DNA of 58,466 nucleotides from Geomesophilobacter sediminis (GTDB taxonomy: Bacteria > Desulfobacterota > Desulfuromonadia > Geobacterales > Geobacteraceae): positions 1 to 58,466 of the forward strand of contig NZ_JAEMHM010000030.1 in the NCBI RefSeq assembly GCF_016458275.1, read 5' to 3'. Under the pieces are notes generated by a model, which ran no database searches, was not told the DNA's origin, and was given only the letters and a program-made list of their open reading frames with translations. Positions 21,443-30,577 of the stretch are shown here, piece by piece. Made by a program: the position numbers and the translations under genes. Each line of letters starts with the position of its first letter. The stretch's first letter is position 1.

Positions 21443-22588
21443 ATGAAGACACGAGAACTCTTGCCGCCGGAATTGCAAGCCGGAGGCATCACACGCAGGG
21501 ACTTCCTGAAGTTCTGTTCCGTCATGGCGGTCGGCATGGGCCTGCCCTTGGGTGCGGGGGTCAAAATGGCCGAAGCGATCGCGAACCCGAGGCGCCCCCC
21601 GGTGATCTGGCTCTCCTTCCAGGAGTGCACCGGCTGCGTCGAATCGCTGCTGAGGTCCAACCACCCGACCATCGAGCACCTCATCCTCGACCTCATCTCC
21701 CTCGACTACTCCGAGACCTTGAGCGCCGCCGCCGGCCACCAGGCCGAGGCCGCTAAGAACAAATCCATCACCGAAAACCGGGGCAAGTTCATCCTGGTCG
21801 TCGACGGCGCCATTCCCACCAAGGACCAGGGGATCTACTGCAAGATCGCCGGCAAGACGGCGCTCTCGATACTCCAGGAGACCGCCCCCTACGCCGCCGC
21901 AGTGGTCGCCATGGGGTCGTGCGCCTCGTGGGGCGGGGTCGCCGCGGCGGGGAGCAACCCGACCGGTGCCAAGGGCGTTCCCGAGATCCTGAACAAGACC
22001 AAGGTCGTCAGCATCCCCGGCTGCCCCCCCAACCCCTACAACCTCCTATCCACGCTCATCTACTACATCACCTACAACCGCCTCCCGGAACTGGACGAGA
22101 AGGGGCGGCCCAAGTTCGCCTACAGCCGGCTCATCCACGAAAACTGCGAGCGGCGTCCGCATTTCGACGCCGGCCGGTTCGCGACCCAGTTCGGCGACGA
22201 CATGCACCGCAAGGGGGCCTGTCTCTACAAACTCGGCTGCAAGGGGCCGGAAACCTACGCCAACTGCCCCTCGGTCCTCTTCGGCGAGACCGGTGCCGGC
22301 ACCTGGCCGGTCGGTATCGGCCACCCCTGCTTCGGCTGCACCGAGAAGGGGGTCGGCTTCGCCGAGCCGCTGCACCAGATGGCCAACGTGAAAGGGCTCA
22401 CCCCGCCGGTCTTTTTCGGCGAGGCCTTCCCCAACAAACCCGGGATCTCCCCCGGCATCAAGGCGCTTGCTGCCGGCTCGGCCGGGATGGCCATCGGCGT
22501 GGGCGGCACCGCCATGCTGACCGGGCTGAAACGCAAGGACGATGACAAGGGGGACCAGGACCGAAACGACGGCAGCAAGGGGGTGTAG
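21443..22588 (+). CDS. hybS: [NiFe]-hydrogenase small subunit (Hyb type)
   Basis: Electron-transfer subunit of a periplasmic, membrane-attached uptake hydrogenase. 381 aa. It has a Tat signal (TRRDFLK, residues 17-23), then the proximal-cluster motif CTGC (62-65), GSCASWGG and PGCPPNP. The distal/medial-cluster cysteines are in CERRPHF, GACLYKLGCKGP and HPCFGCTEKGVGF. The proximal motif has the standard spacing and lacks the two supernumerary cysteines of oxygen-tolerant enzymes. The C-terminus has a Gly/Ala-rich hydrophobic segment (IKALAAGSAGMAIGVGGTAM) that may anchor it, then a charged tail. Strong GGAGG upstream. First gene of hybSABL. Confidence 0.95.
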   Translation: MKTRELLPPELQAGGITRRDFLKFCSVMAVGMGLPLGAGVKMAEAIANPRRPPVIWLSFQECTGCVESLLRSNHPTIEHLILDLISLDYSETLSAAAGHQAEAAKNKSITENRGKFILVVDGAIPTKDQGIYCKIAGKTALSILQETAPYAAAVVAMGSCASWGGVAAAGSNPTGAKGVPEILNKTKVVSIPGCPPNPYNLLSTLIYYITYNRLPELDEKGRPKFAYSRLIHENCERRPHFDAGRFATQFGDDMHRKGACLYKLGCKGPETYANCPSVLFGETGAGTWPVGIGHPCFGCTEKGVGFAEPLHQMANVKGLTPPVFFGEAFPNKPGISPGIKALAAGSAGMAIGVGGTAMLTGLKRKDDDKGDQDRNDGSKGV

Positions 22589-22590
22589 CC

Positions 22591-23604
22591 ATGACGGTCA
22601 GCAGAAGGAAATTTCTGAAAATCGTCGCCAGCTCGGGAGGCGCCCTGGTCGCCTCCGGCGTCCCCCTGGCTCCCCAGGCCCAGGCGCGGGTGTCGACCGT
22701 ACTCCCCCCCCAGGCGACCGGCCTGCTCTACGATGCGACCTTGTGCGTCGGGTGCAAGGCCTGCATGGTCAACTGCAAGACCCAAAACAGCGTCCCCGGC
22801 GGCGCCCTCTACAAGAGCGGGTGGCCGATGCCCCCCTACGAGAACGGGGACATCAAGCTCAACAACGGGATCTGGGACGCCCCGCGCGAGCTCTCCGGCA
22901 AGACGCTCAACATCATCAAGGTCTACAAAAACGGCAGCGCCGAGGTGAAGGACCGCGCCATCAACGGCTACGCCTTCTTCAAGCAGCAGTGCCTCCACTG
23001 CGTCTCCCCGGCCTGCGTTTCGGTCTGCCCCGCCGGCGCCTTCCGCAAGGACCCGGTCAACGGCGCGGTCTACTACCTCGCCGACCGCTGCATCGGCTGC
23101 CGCTACTGCCAGCTCGCCTGCCCCTTCGGCGTCCCGCGCTACGAGTGGGACTCGGCCTGGCCGGAGGTGAGAAAGTGCCAGCTCTGCCGGCACCGCCAGG
23201 CGGAAGGAAAGATCGCCGCCTGCGCCGAAGCCTGCCCTACCGGCGCGACCATCTTCGGCAAGGTCCTCGACCTGCGCGAGGAGGCGAAACGGCGCCAGGC
23301 GCTCCGCCCGGGCGACGAGTACCCGTTCCCGATCCAGAAGGTCGGCGCGCGGGAAACCACCCTGCGTCCGATCGCCCACTACACCGACGGGATCTACGGT
23401 CTGGTCGAAGCGGGGGGGACGCAGAACCTCATGCTCTCCGGGGTCCCCTTCGAGCTCTTGGGGTTTGGGAGGAACATCGCCAAGTACGATCTGCCGCGTC
23501 TTACCTGGGCCTACATCGCCAAGATCCCCTGGGTTTTCCTCGGCGTCTTTGTCGGTGGCACCGCCATATACAAGATGACCCACCGCAACGATAAGGAGGG
23601 TTAG
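22591..23604 (+). CDS. hybA: Hydrogenase 4Fe-4S ferredoxin subunit HybA
   Basis: 337-aa periplasmic iron-sulfur protein. The N-terminal VSRRKFLKIVASSGG is Tat-like. Four cysteine clusters are visible: CVGCKACMVNC; CLHCVSPACVSVCPAGAF; CIGCRYCQLACPFG; and CQLCRH...CAEACPTGA. A C-terminal membrane helix (WVFLGVFVGGTAIYKM) anchors it. It passes electrons from the small subunit to the quinone-reactive membrane subunit. It starts 2 bp after hybS and ends 2 bp before hybB, so co-translation is likely. Confidence 0.94.
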   Translation: MTVSRRKFLKIVASSGGALVASGVPLAPQAQARVSTVLPPQATGLLYDATLCVGCKACMVNCKTQNSVPGGALYKSGWPMPPYENGDIKLNNGIWDAPRELSGKTLNIIKVYKNGSAEVKDRAINGYAFFKQQCLHCVSPACVSVCPAGAFRKDPVNGAVYYLADRCIGCRYCQLACPFGVPRYEWDSAWPEVRKCQLCRHRQAEGKIAACAEACPTGATIFGKVLDLREEAKRRQALRPGDEYPFPIQKVGARETTLRPIAHYTDGIYGLVEAGGTQNLMLSGVPFELLGFGRNIAKYDLPRLTWAYIAKIPWVFLGVFVGGTAIYKMTHRNDKEG

Positions 23605-23606
23605 CC

Positions 23607-24860
23607 ATGATCGACATGACACGGTTTGCGGGACAGAAGTGCGGCACCCTCCTGAACAAGCTCCTGGACGACTCCATCAGCGAACACCTGGGGATCAAGC
23701 TCGTCACCCCCTTGACGGTGGTGCTGGTGTTCCTGCTCCTGCTGTCGGTGCCGGTGGCGGGCTACCGGCTCCTCTTCGGGATCGGCGCGGCGAGCAACCT
23801 CAACGACAGCTGGCCCTGGGGGCTCTGGATCGGCTTCGACGTCCTGGGGGGGGTCGCCATGGCGGCCGGCGCCTTCATGATCGCCGGGGCGGTCTACATC
23901 CTCAACCTGAAGAAGTACAAGTGCATCGCCCGGGCCGCGATCCTGAACGCCTTCTTCGGCTACCTCCTGGCGGCCATCTCCATCACCCTCGACGTCGGGC
24001 GTTCCTTCGTCATCTGGCACCCGCTGGTGATGTGGCAGGTGAACTCGGTCATGTTCATCGTCGCGCTGCACCTCGTGCTGTACCTCTCCACGCTGGCCAC
24101 CGAATCGAGCCCGATGGTGCTGGAAAAGATCGGGTGGGAGCGGGGGCTGAACGCGGTGCACCGGATCATGGTGGGAGCGGTCATGTTCGGGGTGGCCCTC
24201 TCCCTTTTGCACCAGTCCTCACTGGGCGCGAACTACCTGATCGTACCGGGGAAACTCTCCCCGCTTTGGTACAACAAGCAGCTCCCCTACATGTTCCTGG
24301 TCTCCGCCCTGATGATGGGCTTCTCCATGGTGAGCTTCGAGACCATCCTCACCAGCAAGGTCTTCAAGCATGACGTTCCCCATGACGTCCTGGTGGGGCT
24401 TTCCAAGGGGATCCTCTACACCGGGACCTTCTATTTCTTCTTCAAGATGTACGAACTGCTCACCGGCCCAGGCCTTGCGCTCGTTTTCGACGACAACCTC
24501 GAGGGGATGATGTGGCTCATCGAGATGGCGGTGGGGGTGGTGCTCCCGGTGTTCCTCCTCGCGCTCCCCAGCGTGCGCCGCGACAAGGAGAAGATGTTCG
24601 CCGCGGACATACTGGTCGTCTTCGGGGTGCTCTTCAACCGGCTCAACGTCAGCATCTTCGGCGTGGCGCGCTACGCGACCCGGGCCGGCGGCGACTATTT
24701 CCCCTCGATCATGGAGTTCACCCTCACCATCGGCATGATCGCCTTTGCCGTCCTTGGGTTCAAGCTCTGCGCCAAGTACCTGCCCCTCTTTCCGGACCAC
24801 CAGGAATCGGCCCATCCTCCGGGAACGGCCTCCGCTGCAGCGCCGCGCGCGCCGGAGTAG
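23607..24860 (+). CDS. hybB: Hydrogenase membrane subunit HybB (NrfD/PsrC family)
   Basis: 417-aa integral membrane protein with about ten hydrophobic helices, from VVLVFLLLLSVPVAGYRLLF to FTLTIGMIAFAVLGFKLC. It is of the NrfD/PsrC type, which exchanges electrons with menaquinone without haem. The region WPWGLWIGFDVLGG and the helix LSLLHQSSLG are typical of HybB. AAGGAGGG precedes the ATG. The tail after the last helix is Pro/Ala-rich. It completes the electron path from H2 to the quinone pool, or the reverse. Confidence 0.93.
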   Translation: MIDMTRFAGQKCGTLLNKLLDDSISEHLGIKLVTPLTVVLVFLLLLSVPVAGYRLLFGIGAASNLNDSWPWGLWIGFDVLGGVAMAAGAFMIAGAVYILNLKKYKCIARAAILNAFFGYLLAAISITLDVGRSFVIWHPLVMWQVNSVMFIVALHLVLYLSTLATESSPMVLEKIGWERGLNAVHRIMVGAVMFGVALSLLHQSSLGANYLIVPGKLSPLWYNKQLPYMFLVSALMMGFSMVSFETILTSKVFKHDVPHDVLVGLSKGILYTGTFYFFFKMYELLTGPGLALVFDDNLEGMMWLIEMAVGVVLPVFLLALPSVRRDKEKMFAADILVVFGVLFNRLNVSIFGVARYATRAGGDYFPSIMEFTLTIGMIAFAVLGFKLCAKYLPLFPDHQESAHPPGTASAAAPRAPE

Positions 24861-24942
24861 GGGACTGGCTCGGAAGGTACCGGTCCCCCGGCGCTTCCGC
24901 AAGACAACGGGCTTCTTATCAATGTCATAGAAGGAGGAGATC

Positions 24943-26643
24943 ATGGCCACGCGAATCAGCATCGATCCGGTCACCCGGATCGAGGGGCATTTGAAGATAG
25001 ATTGCGAGGTTGACGGCGGCAGGGTTACCAAGGCCTGGTCGTCGGGGCAGATGTGGCGGGGGATCGAGGTCATCCTGAAGGGGAAGGACCCGCGGGAGGC
25101 TTGGCTCTATACCCAGCGGATCTGCGGCGTCTGCACCACGGTCCACGCCATCGCCTCGGTCCGCTCGGTGGAAAACGCGCTGAACCTGGAGGTCCCCAGA
25201 AACGCCCAGTACCTGCGCAACATCATGATCGCGGCGCACGCGATCCAGGACCACATCGTGCACTTCTACCACCTCTCCGCGCTGGACTGGGTGGACGTCA
25301 CCTCGGCGCTCAAGGCGGACCCGAAGAAGACCGCGGCCTTGGCCCAGAACATCTCCAACTGGCCGATGAACAGCGCGCAGGCCTTCACCGACGCCCAGGA
25401 CAAGATCAAGGCGACGGTGGACAGCGGCCAGCTCGGGATCTTCACCAACGGCTACTGGGGGCACCCGGCGATGAAGCTTCCCCCCGAGGTGAACCTCCTC
25501 GCCGTGACCCACTACCTCCAGGCGCTCGACATCCAGAGAAAGGCGAACATGATCGTCTCCATCCTGGGTGGCAAGACGCCGCACATCCAGAACCTGGCCG
25601 TGGGCGGGGTGGCGAACCCGATCAATACCGACTCCCCCTCCACCCTGACCGTGGAGCGGCTCTACTACCTGAAGACCCTGATCGACGAGCTGGGGAGCTT
25701 CGTGGAGGAGGTCTACTTCCAGGACGTCTGCGCCATCGCCGCCCACTATCCCGACTGGACCAACTACGGCGCCGGGGTGACCGACTACCTCTCCGTCCCC
25801 GAGTTCCCGGTCGATGCCGCCGGGACCGTCTTCGATCATCCGGGGGGCTTTCTCCCCGGCGGCGACCTGAGCAGTTTCCATCAGATCAAGAACATGAAAG
25901 ACGGCTTCGTCCGGGACGGCATCCAGGAATCGGTGAAACACGCCTGGTACCAGGGCGATGCGAGCCGTCCCCCCTGGGAGGGGGAGACCGAGCCCCACTA
26001 CACCGACTTCCAGGACCACGGCAAGTACTCCTGGGTCAAGGCACCGACCTTCCAGGGGAAACCGGCGCAGGTAGGGCCTTTGGCGAACGTCCTCTGCATG
26101 TACGCCGCGGGGCACGCCCGGACCCGCCGCTACACCGACCGCGCCCTTTCGGCCATCGGGACCATGGTGGGGGGCGAAGTCCCGATCAAGGCGCTCCATT
26201 CGACCTTGGGGCGCCACGCGGCGCGCGCGGTGCGGACCGCCGTTTTGAAGGACACCCTGAAGGACCAATGGCAGTACCTGATGGAAAGCATCGGCAACGG
26301 TGACAACCGGACCTTCAACCCGCCCGAATTCCCGAAGGGGGAACGCAAGGGGGTGGGGTTCCACGAGGCGCCGCGCGGCGTGCTGTCGCACTGGATCGTG
26401 ATCAAGGACGGGAAGATCAAGAACTACCAGGCGGTGGTTCCGTCCACCTGGAACGCCAGTCCCCGCAACGGACAGGACGTTCCGGGGCCGTACGAGGCAT
26501 CGCTCATCGGCACCCCGGTCGCCGATCCGGAAAAACCGCTCGAGGTGTTGCGCACCGTCCACTCCTTCGACCCCTGCCTCGCCTGCGCGGTGCACATGAT
26601 CGACCCGCAACAGAAGGAACTGGTACGGATTCGGGTGAGATAA
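24943..26643 (+). CDS. hybL: [NiFe]-hydrogenase large subunit (Hyb type)
   Basis: 566-aa catalytic subunit carrying the NiFe(CN)2CO centre. N-terminal nickel motif RICGVCTTVHAIASVRSVE; C-terminal motif DPCLACAVH. A further 15 residues (MIDPQQKELVRIRVR) follow the His, as expected for the peptide removed by a maturation endopeptidase. Opening IDPVTRIEGHLKIDCEVDGG is typical of group 1 uptake enzymes. GGAGGAGATC precedes the ATG. It exits by the small-subunit Tat signal. The maturation protease and hyp genes are not in this window. Confidence 0.95.
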   Translation: MATRISIDPVTRIEGHLKIDCEVDGGRVTKAWSSGQMWRGIEVILKGKDPREAWLYTQRICGVCTTVHAIASVRSVENALNLEVPRNAQYLRNIMIAAHAIQDHIVHFYHLSALDWVDVTSALKADPKKTAALAQNISNWPMNSAQAFTDAQDKIKATVDSGQLGIFTNGYWGHPAMKLPPEVNLLAVTHYLQALDIQRKANMIVSILGGKTPHIQNLAVGGVANPINTDSPSTLTVERLYYLKTLIDELGSFVEEVYFQDVCAIAAHYPDWTNYGAGVTDYLSVPEFPVDAAGTVFDHPGGFLPGGDLSSFHQIKNMKDGFVRDGIQESVKHAWYQGDASRPPWEGETEPHYTDFQDHGKYSWVKAPTFQGKPAQVGPLANVLCMYAAGHARTRRYTDRALSAIGTMVGGEVPIKALHSTLGRHAARAVRTAVLKDTLKDQWQYLMESIGNGDNRTFNPPEFPKGERKGVGFHEAPRGVLSHWIVIKDGKIKNYQAVVPSTWNASPRNGQDVPGPYEASLIGTPVADPEKPLEVLRTVHSFDPCLACAVHMIDPQQKELVRIRVR

Positions 26644-26671
26644 CCCGGACATCTTCGCCGCCCTGAGACGC

Positions 26672-26704
26672 AAAAGGCCCCGCCGAACCCGGCGGGGCCT
26701 TTTT
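26672..26704 (+). terminator. Terminator after hybL
   Basis: AAAAGGCCCCGCCG / CGGCGGGGCCTTTT-type stem with a short loop and a following T-run. The A-run on the left makes it potentially bidirectional. Confidence 0.9.
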
Positions 26705-26811
26705 GCATTCATGTGGTCGAACGGTCGCTGGATGGATTCTCCATCAGATCGGCTCGGGCGCGGCTTATCCGGCGGGAGCGTCTTTCCCCCGGCTCCCCGC
26801 CCGCCTCCGCG

Positions 26812-26840
26812 TTGACAAAGAAAAGGCTATCCCTTATAAG
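26812..26840 (+). promoter_or_regulatory. Sigma-70 promoter of the MidA-like gene
   Basis: TTGACA (26812-26817), a 17-bp spacer and TATAAG (26835-26840), a near-consensus promoter placed 23 bp before the start codon. Confidence 0.75.
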
Positions 26841-26863
26841 TAATGCTCTTCAGGAGGCTGACT

Positions 26864-28021
26864 ATGGCTGAAACCTCGGAAAACCAGCTCGAAAAACGCA
26901 TCAAGGACCGGATCCGGAAGGAGGGGAAGATCACCTTCGCCTCGTACATGGAGATGGCCCTCTACGAACCGGAGCTCGGCTACTATACCTCCCCCGGCCG
27001 CAAGGTCGGCGCCGAGGGGGATTTTTACACCAGCATGAACGTCCACGGCGCCTTCGGTCGCCTGGTCGCCCGGGAGATCTGCCGTTTCTGGGAGATCCTC
27101 GGCTCCCCGGACACCTTCACCGTCGCGGAGGCGGGAGCCGGCGGCGGACAGCTCGCCCAGGACATCCTCGACGCGATCGTGGAGTTCAGCCCCGCGCTCT
27201 ACGAGCGGCTCACCTACCGGCTCATCGAGAAGGAGCCCTCCCTCAAGGAGGTGCAGGTGATGCGGCTCGCCAGCCACCGCGAGAAGCTCGCCTGGAGCGC
27301 GCCGGAGGACCTCGGCTCGGAGAAACTCCGCTTCACCGGCTGCCTCATCTCCAACGAACTCTTCGACGCGATGCCGGTCCACCTGGTGGAGATGACCAAG
27401 GATGGGCTCAAGGAGGTTTTCGTCGGGGAAAACGAGGGCGCCTTGGCCGAGTACCTCGAGCCCCCTTCCACCCCGGATCTGGCGGCGCACCTCGAGAAAT
27501 ACCACGTGCAGCTCTACCCGGGGCAGCGCGGGGAGATCAACCTGGTGGCGCCGCAGTGGGTGGCCGGGGTGGCGGCTTCGCTGGAGCGCGGTTTCGTCCT
27601 GACCGTGGACTACGGCTACCAGACCGAAGAGCTCTACGCGCCGCACCGCAAGGAGGGGACCCTCCTTTGCTATCACAAGCACACCACCGGGGAGGATCCC
27701 TACCTCCTGGTCGGCGAGCAGGACATCACCACCCACATCAACTTCTCGCAGCTGATGCAGGCCGGCGAGGAGGTGGGACTGAAAACCGTATGGTATGGCG
27801 AGCAGTACCGCTTCCTGCTGGGGGTGGGACTGATGGAAGAGCTGATGCGGCTGGAGGCGATGGCCGAGACCGAGGAAGAGAAGCTCAAGCACCGGCTCGC
27901 CCTGAAGAAGCTCATGCTTCCCGAAGGGGGGATGGGTGACACCTTCAAGGTGCTGATCCAGGCCAAGGAAGTGGATAATCCCCAGCTTCTTTGCATGCGC
28001 AAGTGGGGGAACCTCTTTTGA
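26864..28021 (+). CDS. MidA/NDUFAF7-type SAM-dependent methyltransferase
   Basis: 385-aa cytoplasmic protein of the DUF185 family. It opens with KRIKDRIRKEGKITFASYMEM and LYEPELGYYTS, then has the SAM-binding stretch TVAEAGAGGGQLAQDIL, SNELFDAMPVHLVEM and LTVDYGYQTEELY, all hallmarks of the family. The mitochondrial homologue NDUFAF7 methylates an arginine of the complex I subunit NDUFS2; bacterial targets are unproven. Start at 26864 chosen for AGGAGG upstream; an ATG 21 bp earlier overlaps that site. It ends overlapping the start of the HAD gene. Confidence 0.88.
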   Translation: MAETSENQLEKRIKDRIRKEGKITFASYMEMALYEPELGYYTSPGRKVGAEGDFYTSMNVHGAFGRLVAREICRFWEILGSPDTFTVAEAGAGGGQLAQDILDAIVEFSPALYERLTYRLIEKEPSLKEVQVMRLASHREKLAWSAPEDLGSEKLRFTGCLISNELFDAMPVHLVEMTKDGLKEVFVGENEGALAEYLEPPSTPDLAAHLEKYHVQLYPGQRGEINLVAPQWVAGVAASLERGFVLTVDYGYQTEELYAPHRKEGTLLCYHKHTTGEDPYLLVGEQDITTHINFSQLMQAGEEVGLKTVWYGEQYRFLLGVGLMEELMRLEAMAETEEEKLKHRLALKKLMLPEGGMGDTFKVLIQAKEVDNPQLLCMRKWGNLF

Positions 28022-28653
28022 CCGAGCTGTTGCCGAGCTTTGCCAGGATCCGCGCGATCGTGTTCGACCTCGACGGGACCCTCTACCAAAGCGACCAGCT
28101 TGGTGAGGAGGTCAATCTCGCTGCCTGCCGCTACGCCGCCGACCTGCAGGACGTGTCCGTCGAGGAGGGGTTTACCCGGATCGAGTCGGAAAGGATCCGC
28201 CAGAAGGAATCCGGCGGCACCCTTTCCAAGGCGATCGAAGCGCTGGGGGGAACGCTCCAGGAACTGCACCAGCGGCTGAGCGACGAGGTGCATCCCGAGG
28301 GGGTGCTCGCCCCCGACCCGCGGGTGCTCAAGCTCCTGCAGGACCTCGGCGCGCGCTACGAACTGGTGATCTACACCAACAACAACCGCGCCCTCTCCGC
28401 CCGGATCATGAAGGAGATCGGGGTCTACGGGATGTTCGCCCGGACCTACACCATCCAGGACTTCTGGCGCCCCAAGCCGGACCGCGACGCGCTCAGCACC
28501 ATCCTCAAGGAGATCGGACACCCTCCGGAAGAGGTCCTCTTCGTGGGGGACCGCTACGACGTCGATCTCAGGCTCCCCCGGGAGCTCGGCTGCCCGGTGC
28601 TGGAGTCGCAGACCATCGAGGAACTGCTGCAACTGCGGGAACTCTGCAAATAA
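28018..28653 (+). CDS. HAD-superfamily hydrolase
   Basis: 211-aa phosphatase-like protein. Motif I VFDLDGTLYQ, motif II Thr in IYTNNN, motif III Lys in WRPKPDRDAL, and motif IV FVGDRYDVDL are all present, so it should be an active Mg-dependent phosphatase of the phosphoglycolate-phosphatase/YjjG-like class. Substrate unknown. The most natural start is the TTG at 28018, which overlaps the methyltransferase stop (TTGA). An in-frame ATG at 27991 would add nine residues inside the preceding gene. Translationally coupled to the MidA-like gene. Confidence 0.85.
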   Translation: MTELLPSFARIRAIVFDLDGTLYQSDQLGEEVNLAACRYAADLQDVSVEEGFTRIESERIRQKESGGTLSKAIEALGGTLQELHQRLSDEVHPEGVLAPDPRVLKLLQDLGARYELVIYTNNNRALSARIMKEIGVYGMFARTYTIQDFWRPKPDRDALSTILKEIGHPPEEVLFVGDRYDVDLRLPRELGCPVLESQTIEELLQLRELCK

Positions 28654-28662
28654 ACCAACAGG

Positions 28663-28697
28663 GGGGCGGGCACATTAAAAAGTGCCTGTCCCCTTTT
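28663..28697 (+). terminator. Hairpin with T-run after HAD gene
   Basis: GGGGCGGGCAC pairs with GTGCCTGTCCCC (one bulge, one G-U pair) around an A-rich loop and is followed by TTTT. The right arm is the GTGCCTGTCCCC core of a repeat that is frequent in intergenic DNA of this kind of bacterium, so it may be a REP-like copy acting as terminator. Confidence 0.65.
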
Positions 28698-28756
28698 CAT
28701 TTAAAGGGGTAGCATTAAAGAAGCCGATCGTTGTTTGAACCGGTTCGCGCTTAATG

Positions 28757-28789
28757 CTCAGCAGGACCATTACCTCCCTCCACTTCAAG
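28757..28789. repeat. 33-bp motif shared with 6909-6941
   Basis: Second copy of the GGACCATT.CCTCCCTC motif (28 of 33 identical). It lies 33 bp upstream of the lyase start. A complementary purine-rich stretch (GAGGG...GAGGGAGG) follows, so the leader could fold over the ribosome-binding site. Confidence 0.5.
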
Positions 28790-28821
28790 AAGAGGGTGGT
28801 GATTAAGAGGGAGGATCCGCC

Positions 28822-30213
28822 ATGACGACTCGCACCGAAAAGGACACGATGGGGAACGTCGAGGTCCCCGCCGATGCTTACTATGGAGCCCAGACCCAGC
28901 GGGCGCGCACCAACTTCCCCATCTCGGGCCTCAAGCCCCACCCGGCGCTGGTCCGCGCCACCATCCGCATCAAGAAATGCGCCGCGAAGGCGAACCTCGC
29001 CACCGGCCGGCTCGACGCCGCCGTCGGCAAGGCGATCGTGCAGGCGGCCGACGAAGCGCTCTCCGGCGCTTTCGCCGATCATTTCGTGGTCGATCCGTTC
29101 CAGGCCGGCGCCGGCACGTCGCATAACATGAACGTGAACGAGGTGCTCGCCAACCGCGCCGAGGAGATCCTGGGCGGGGAACGCGGCAGCTACCGCAGGG
29201 TGAACCCCAACGACCACGTCAACATGGCCCAGTCCACCAACGACGTCTTCCCGACCGCGATGCGGCTGGCGGCACTGGAGATGATCCGGCTCCTGAAAAC
29301 GGAAGTGGAAGGGGTGGTCGGGGCGCTGCGGAAAAAGGGGACGGAGTTTGACGGCATCCTGAAGTCGGGGCGGACCCACCTGCAGGACGCGGTGCCGATC
29401 CGGCTCGGCCAGGAGTTTGCCGCCTATGCCCTGGCCGTCGAAAAGAACCTGGCCGGGATCGAACGGGGGGTGCCGCAACTGGCCGAACTGGGGATCGGCG
29501 GCACCGCGGTCGGCACCGGCTTGAACGCCGAACCGGCCTACATCGACCTCGTGGTTAAGGAACTCGCCGCCGAAACGGGGCTGCCGCTGGTGCGCGGCGC
29601 CAACCTCGTCGAGCGGATGCAGAACATGGACCCCTTCGTCGCCTTGAGCTCGAGCCTCAAGGGGCTCGCCGTCAACCTCACCCGGATCGCCAACGACCTG
29701 CGGCTCCTCTCCGCCGGGCCCCGCACCGGCTTCCACGAGATCAACCTCCCCGACCTGCAGCCCGGCTCCTCGATCATGCCGGGGAAGGTGAACCCGGTGA
29801 TGGCGGAGGTGACCGACATGGTCTCCTTCCAGGTGATCGGCTGCGATCTCGCCGTCACCATGGCCGCCCAGGCGGGACAGATGGAGCTCAACGTGATGAT
29901 GCCGGTCATCGCCTACAACATCCTCTTCGCGATGGAGATCCTGAAGAACTGCCTGCACCAGCTCACCACCCTCTGCCTGGAGGGGATCACCGCCAACGAA
30001 GAGCGCTGCCGTTTTTTCCTGGAACAGTCGGTGGGGCTCGCCACCGTGCTCGCCCCCCGCATCGGCTACGCGGCGGCGGCCGAGGTCGCCAAAGAATCGG
30101 CCCAAACCGGGAAAAGCATCCGGAGCGTGATCCTGAAAAAGGGGCTCTTGACCGATGCGGAACTGGACCAGGTACTGGCGCCGCTGCCGCTCACCTCGCC
30201 GGGAGTACATTGA
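28822..30213 (+). CDS. aspA: Aspartate ammonia-lyase/fumarase superfamily enzyme
   Basis: 463-aa lyase that adds or removes water or ammonia at fumarate. Signature loop GSSIMPGKVNP is intact, with HVNMAQSTNDVFPTAMR and SGRTHLQDAVPIRLGQE. Evidence is mixed between the two families. QSTND rather than QSSND, VIGCD and the QMELNVMMPVIAYN segment look like aspartase. MPGKVNP and the opening RTEKDTMGNVEVPADAYYG with GAQTQRA look like class II fumarase. I favour aspartase but a fumarase is possible. GGGAGGATCC precedes the ATG. Confidence 0.75.
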   Translation: MTTRTEKDTMGNVEVPADAYYGAQTQRARTNFPISGLKPHPALVRATIRIKKCAAKANLATGRLDAAVGKAIVQAADEALSGAFADHFVVDPFQAGAGTSHNMNVNEVLANRAEEILGGERGSYRRVNPNDHVNMAQSTNDVFPTAMRLAALEMIRLLKTEVEGVVGALRKKGTEFDGILKSGRTHLQDAVPIRLGQEFAAYALAVEKNLAGIERGVPQLAELGIGGTAVGTGLNAEPAYIDLVVKELAAETGLPLVRGANLVERMQNMDPFVALSSSLKGLAVNLTRIANDLRLLSAGPRTGFHEINLPDLQPGSSIMPGKVNPVMAEVTDMVSFQVIGCDLAVTMAAQAGQMELNVMMPVIAYNILFAMEILKNCLHQLTTLCLEGITANEERCRFFLEQSVGLATVLAPRIGYAAAAEVAKESAQTGKSIRSVILKKGLLTDAELDQVLAPLPLTSPGVH

Positions 30214-30324
30214 TCGGGGCTTTTTTTCCTTTACTTTTTCCCTCGGGATTTTTAATCTTTGATTCGGAACCGCAATCCTATAGAATAAGACAGCAGTTCA
30301 GCCCAAGAAGACACGGAGAGTATC

Positions 30325-30546
30325 ATGATTGAAGAAGTAAAAAAGGTACTGGAAACCATCCGGCCGGCCCTGCAGGCCGACGGCGGCGACGTTGATCTTG
30401 TTGAAGTTACCGATGACGGCGTCGTCAAGGTGAAACTGGTTGGTGCATGCGGCCACTGCCCCATGTCCACCATGACCCTTAAGATGGGGATCGAGCGTAC
30501 CCTCAAGGATAAGGTGCCCGGCGTTAAGGAAGTCGTTTCCGTCTAA
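30325..30546 (+). CDS. NifU C-terminal-domain iron-sulfur scaffold protein
   Basis: 73-aa stand-alone NifU-like (Nfu) domain: IRPALQADGGDVDLVEV then the cluster-binding CxxC in GACGHCPMSTMTLKMGIE. Such proteins carry a 4Fe-4S cluster between subunits and deliver it to apo-enzymes. GGAG precedes the ATG by five bases. It appears monocistronic: a -10-like TATAGA lies at 30279 and a strong hairpin follows the stop. Confidence 0.92.
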   Translation: MIEEVKKVLETIRPALQADGGDVDLVEVTDDGVVKVKLVGACGHCPMSTMTLKMGIERTLKDKVPGVKEVVSV

Positions 30547-30577
30547 CCCGCCCCTTAACCCCGCTTGTGTGACACCG

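Noticed and set aside
21266-21739. Minus-strand gene over the hydrogenase leader
   Set aside because: It mostly mirrors hybS codons, and its N-terminal part shows no family signature.
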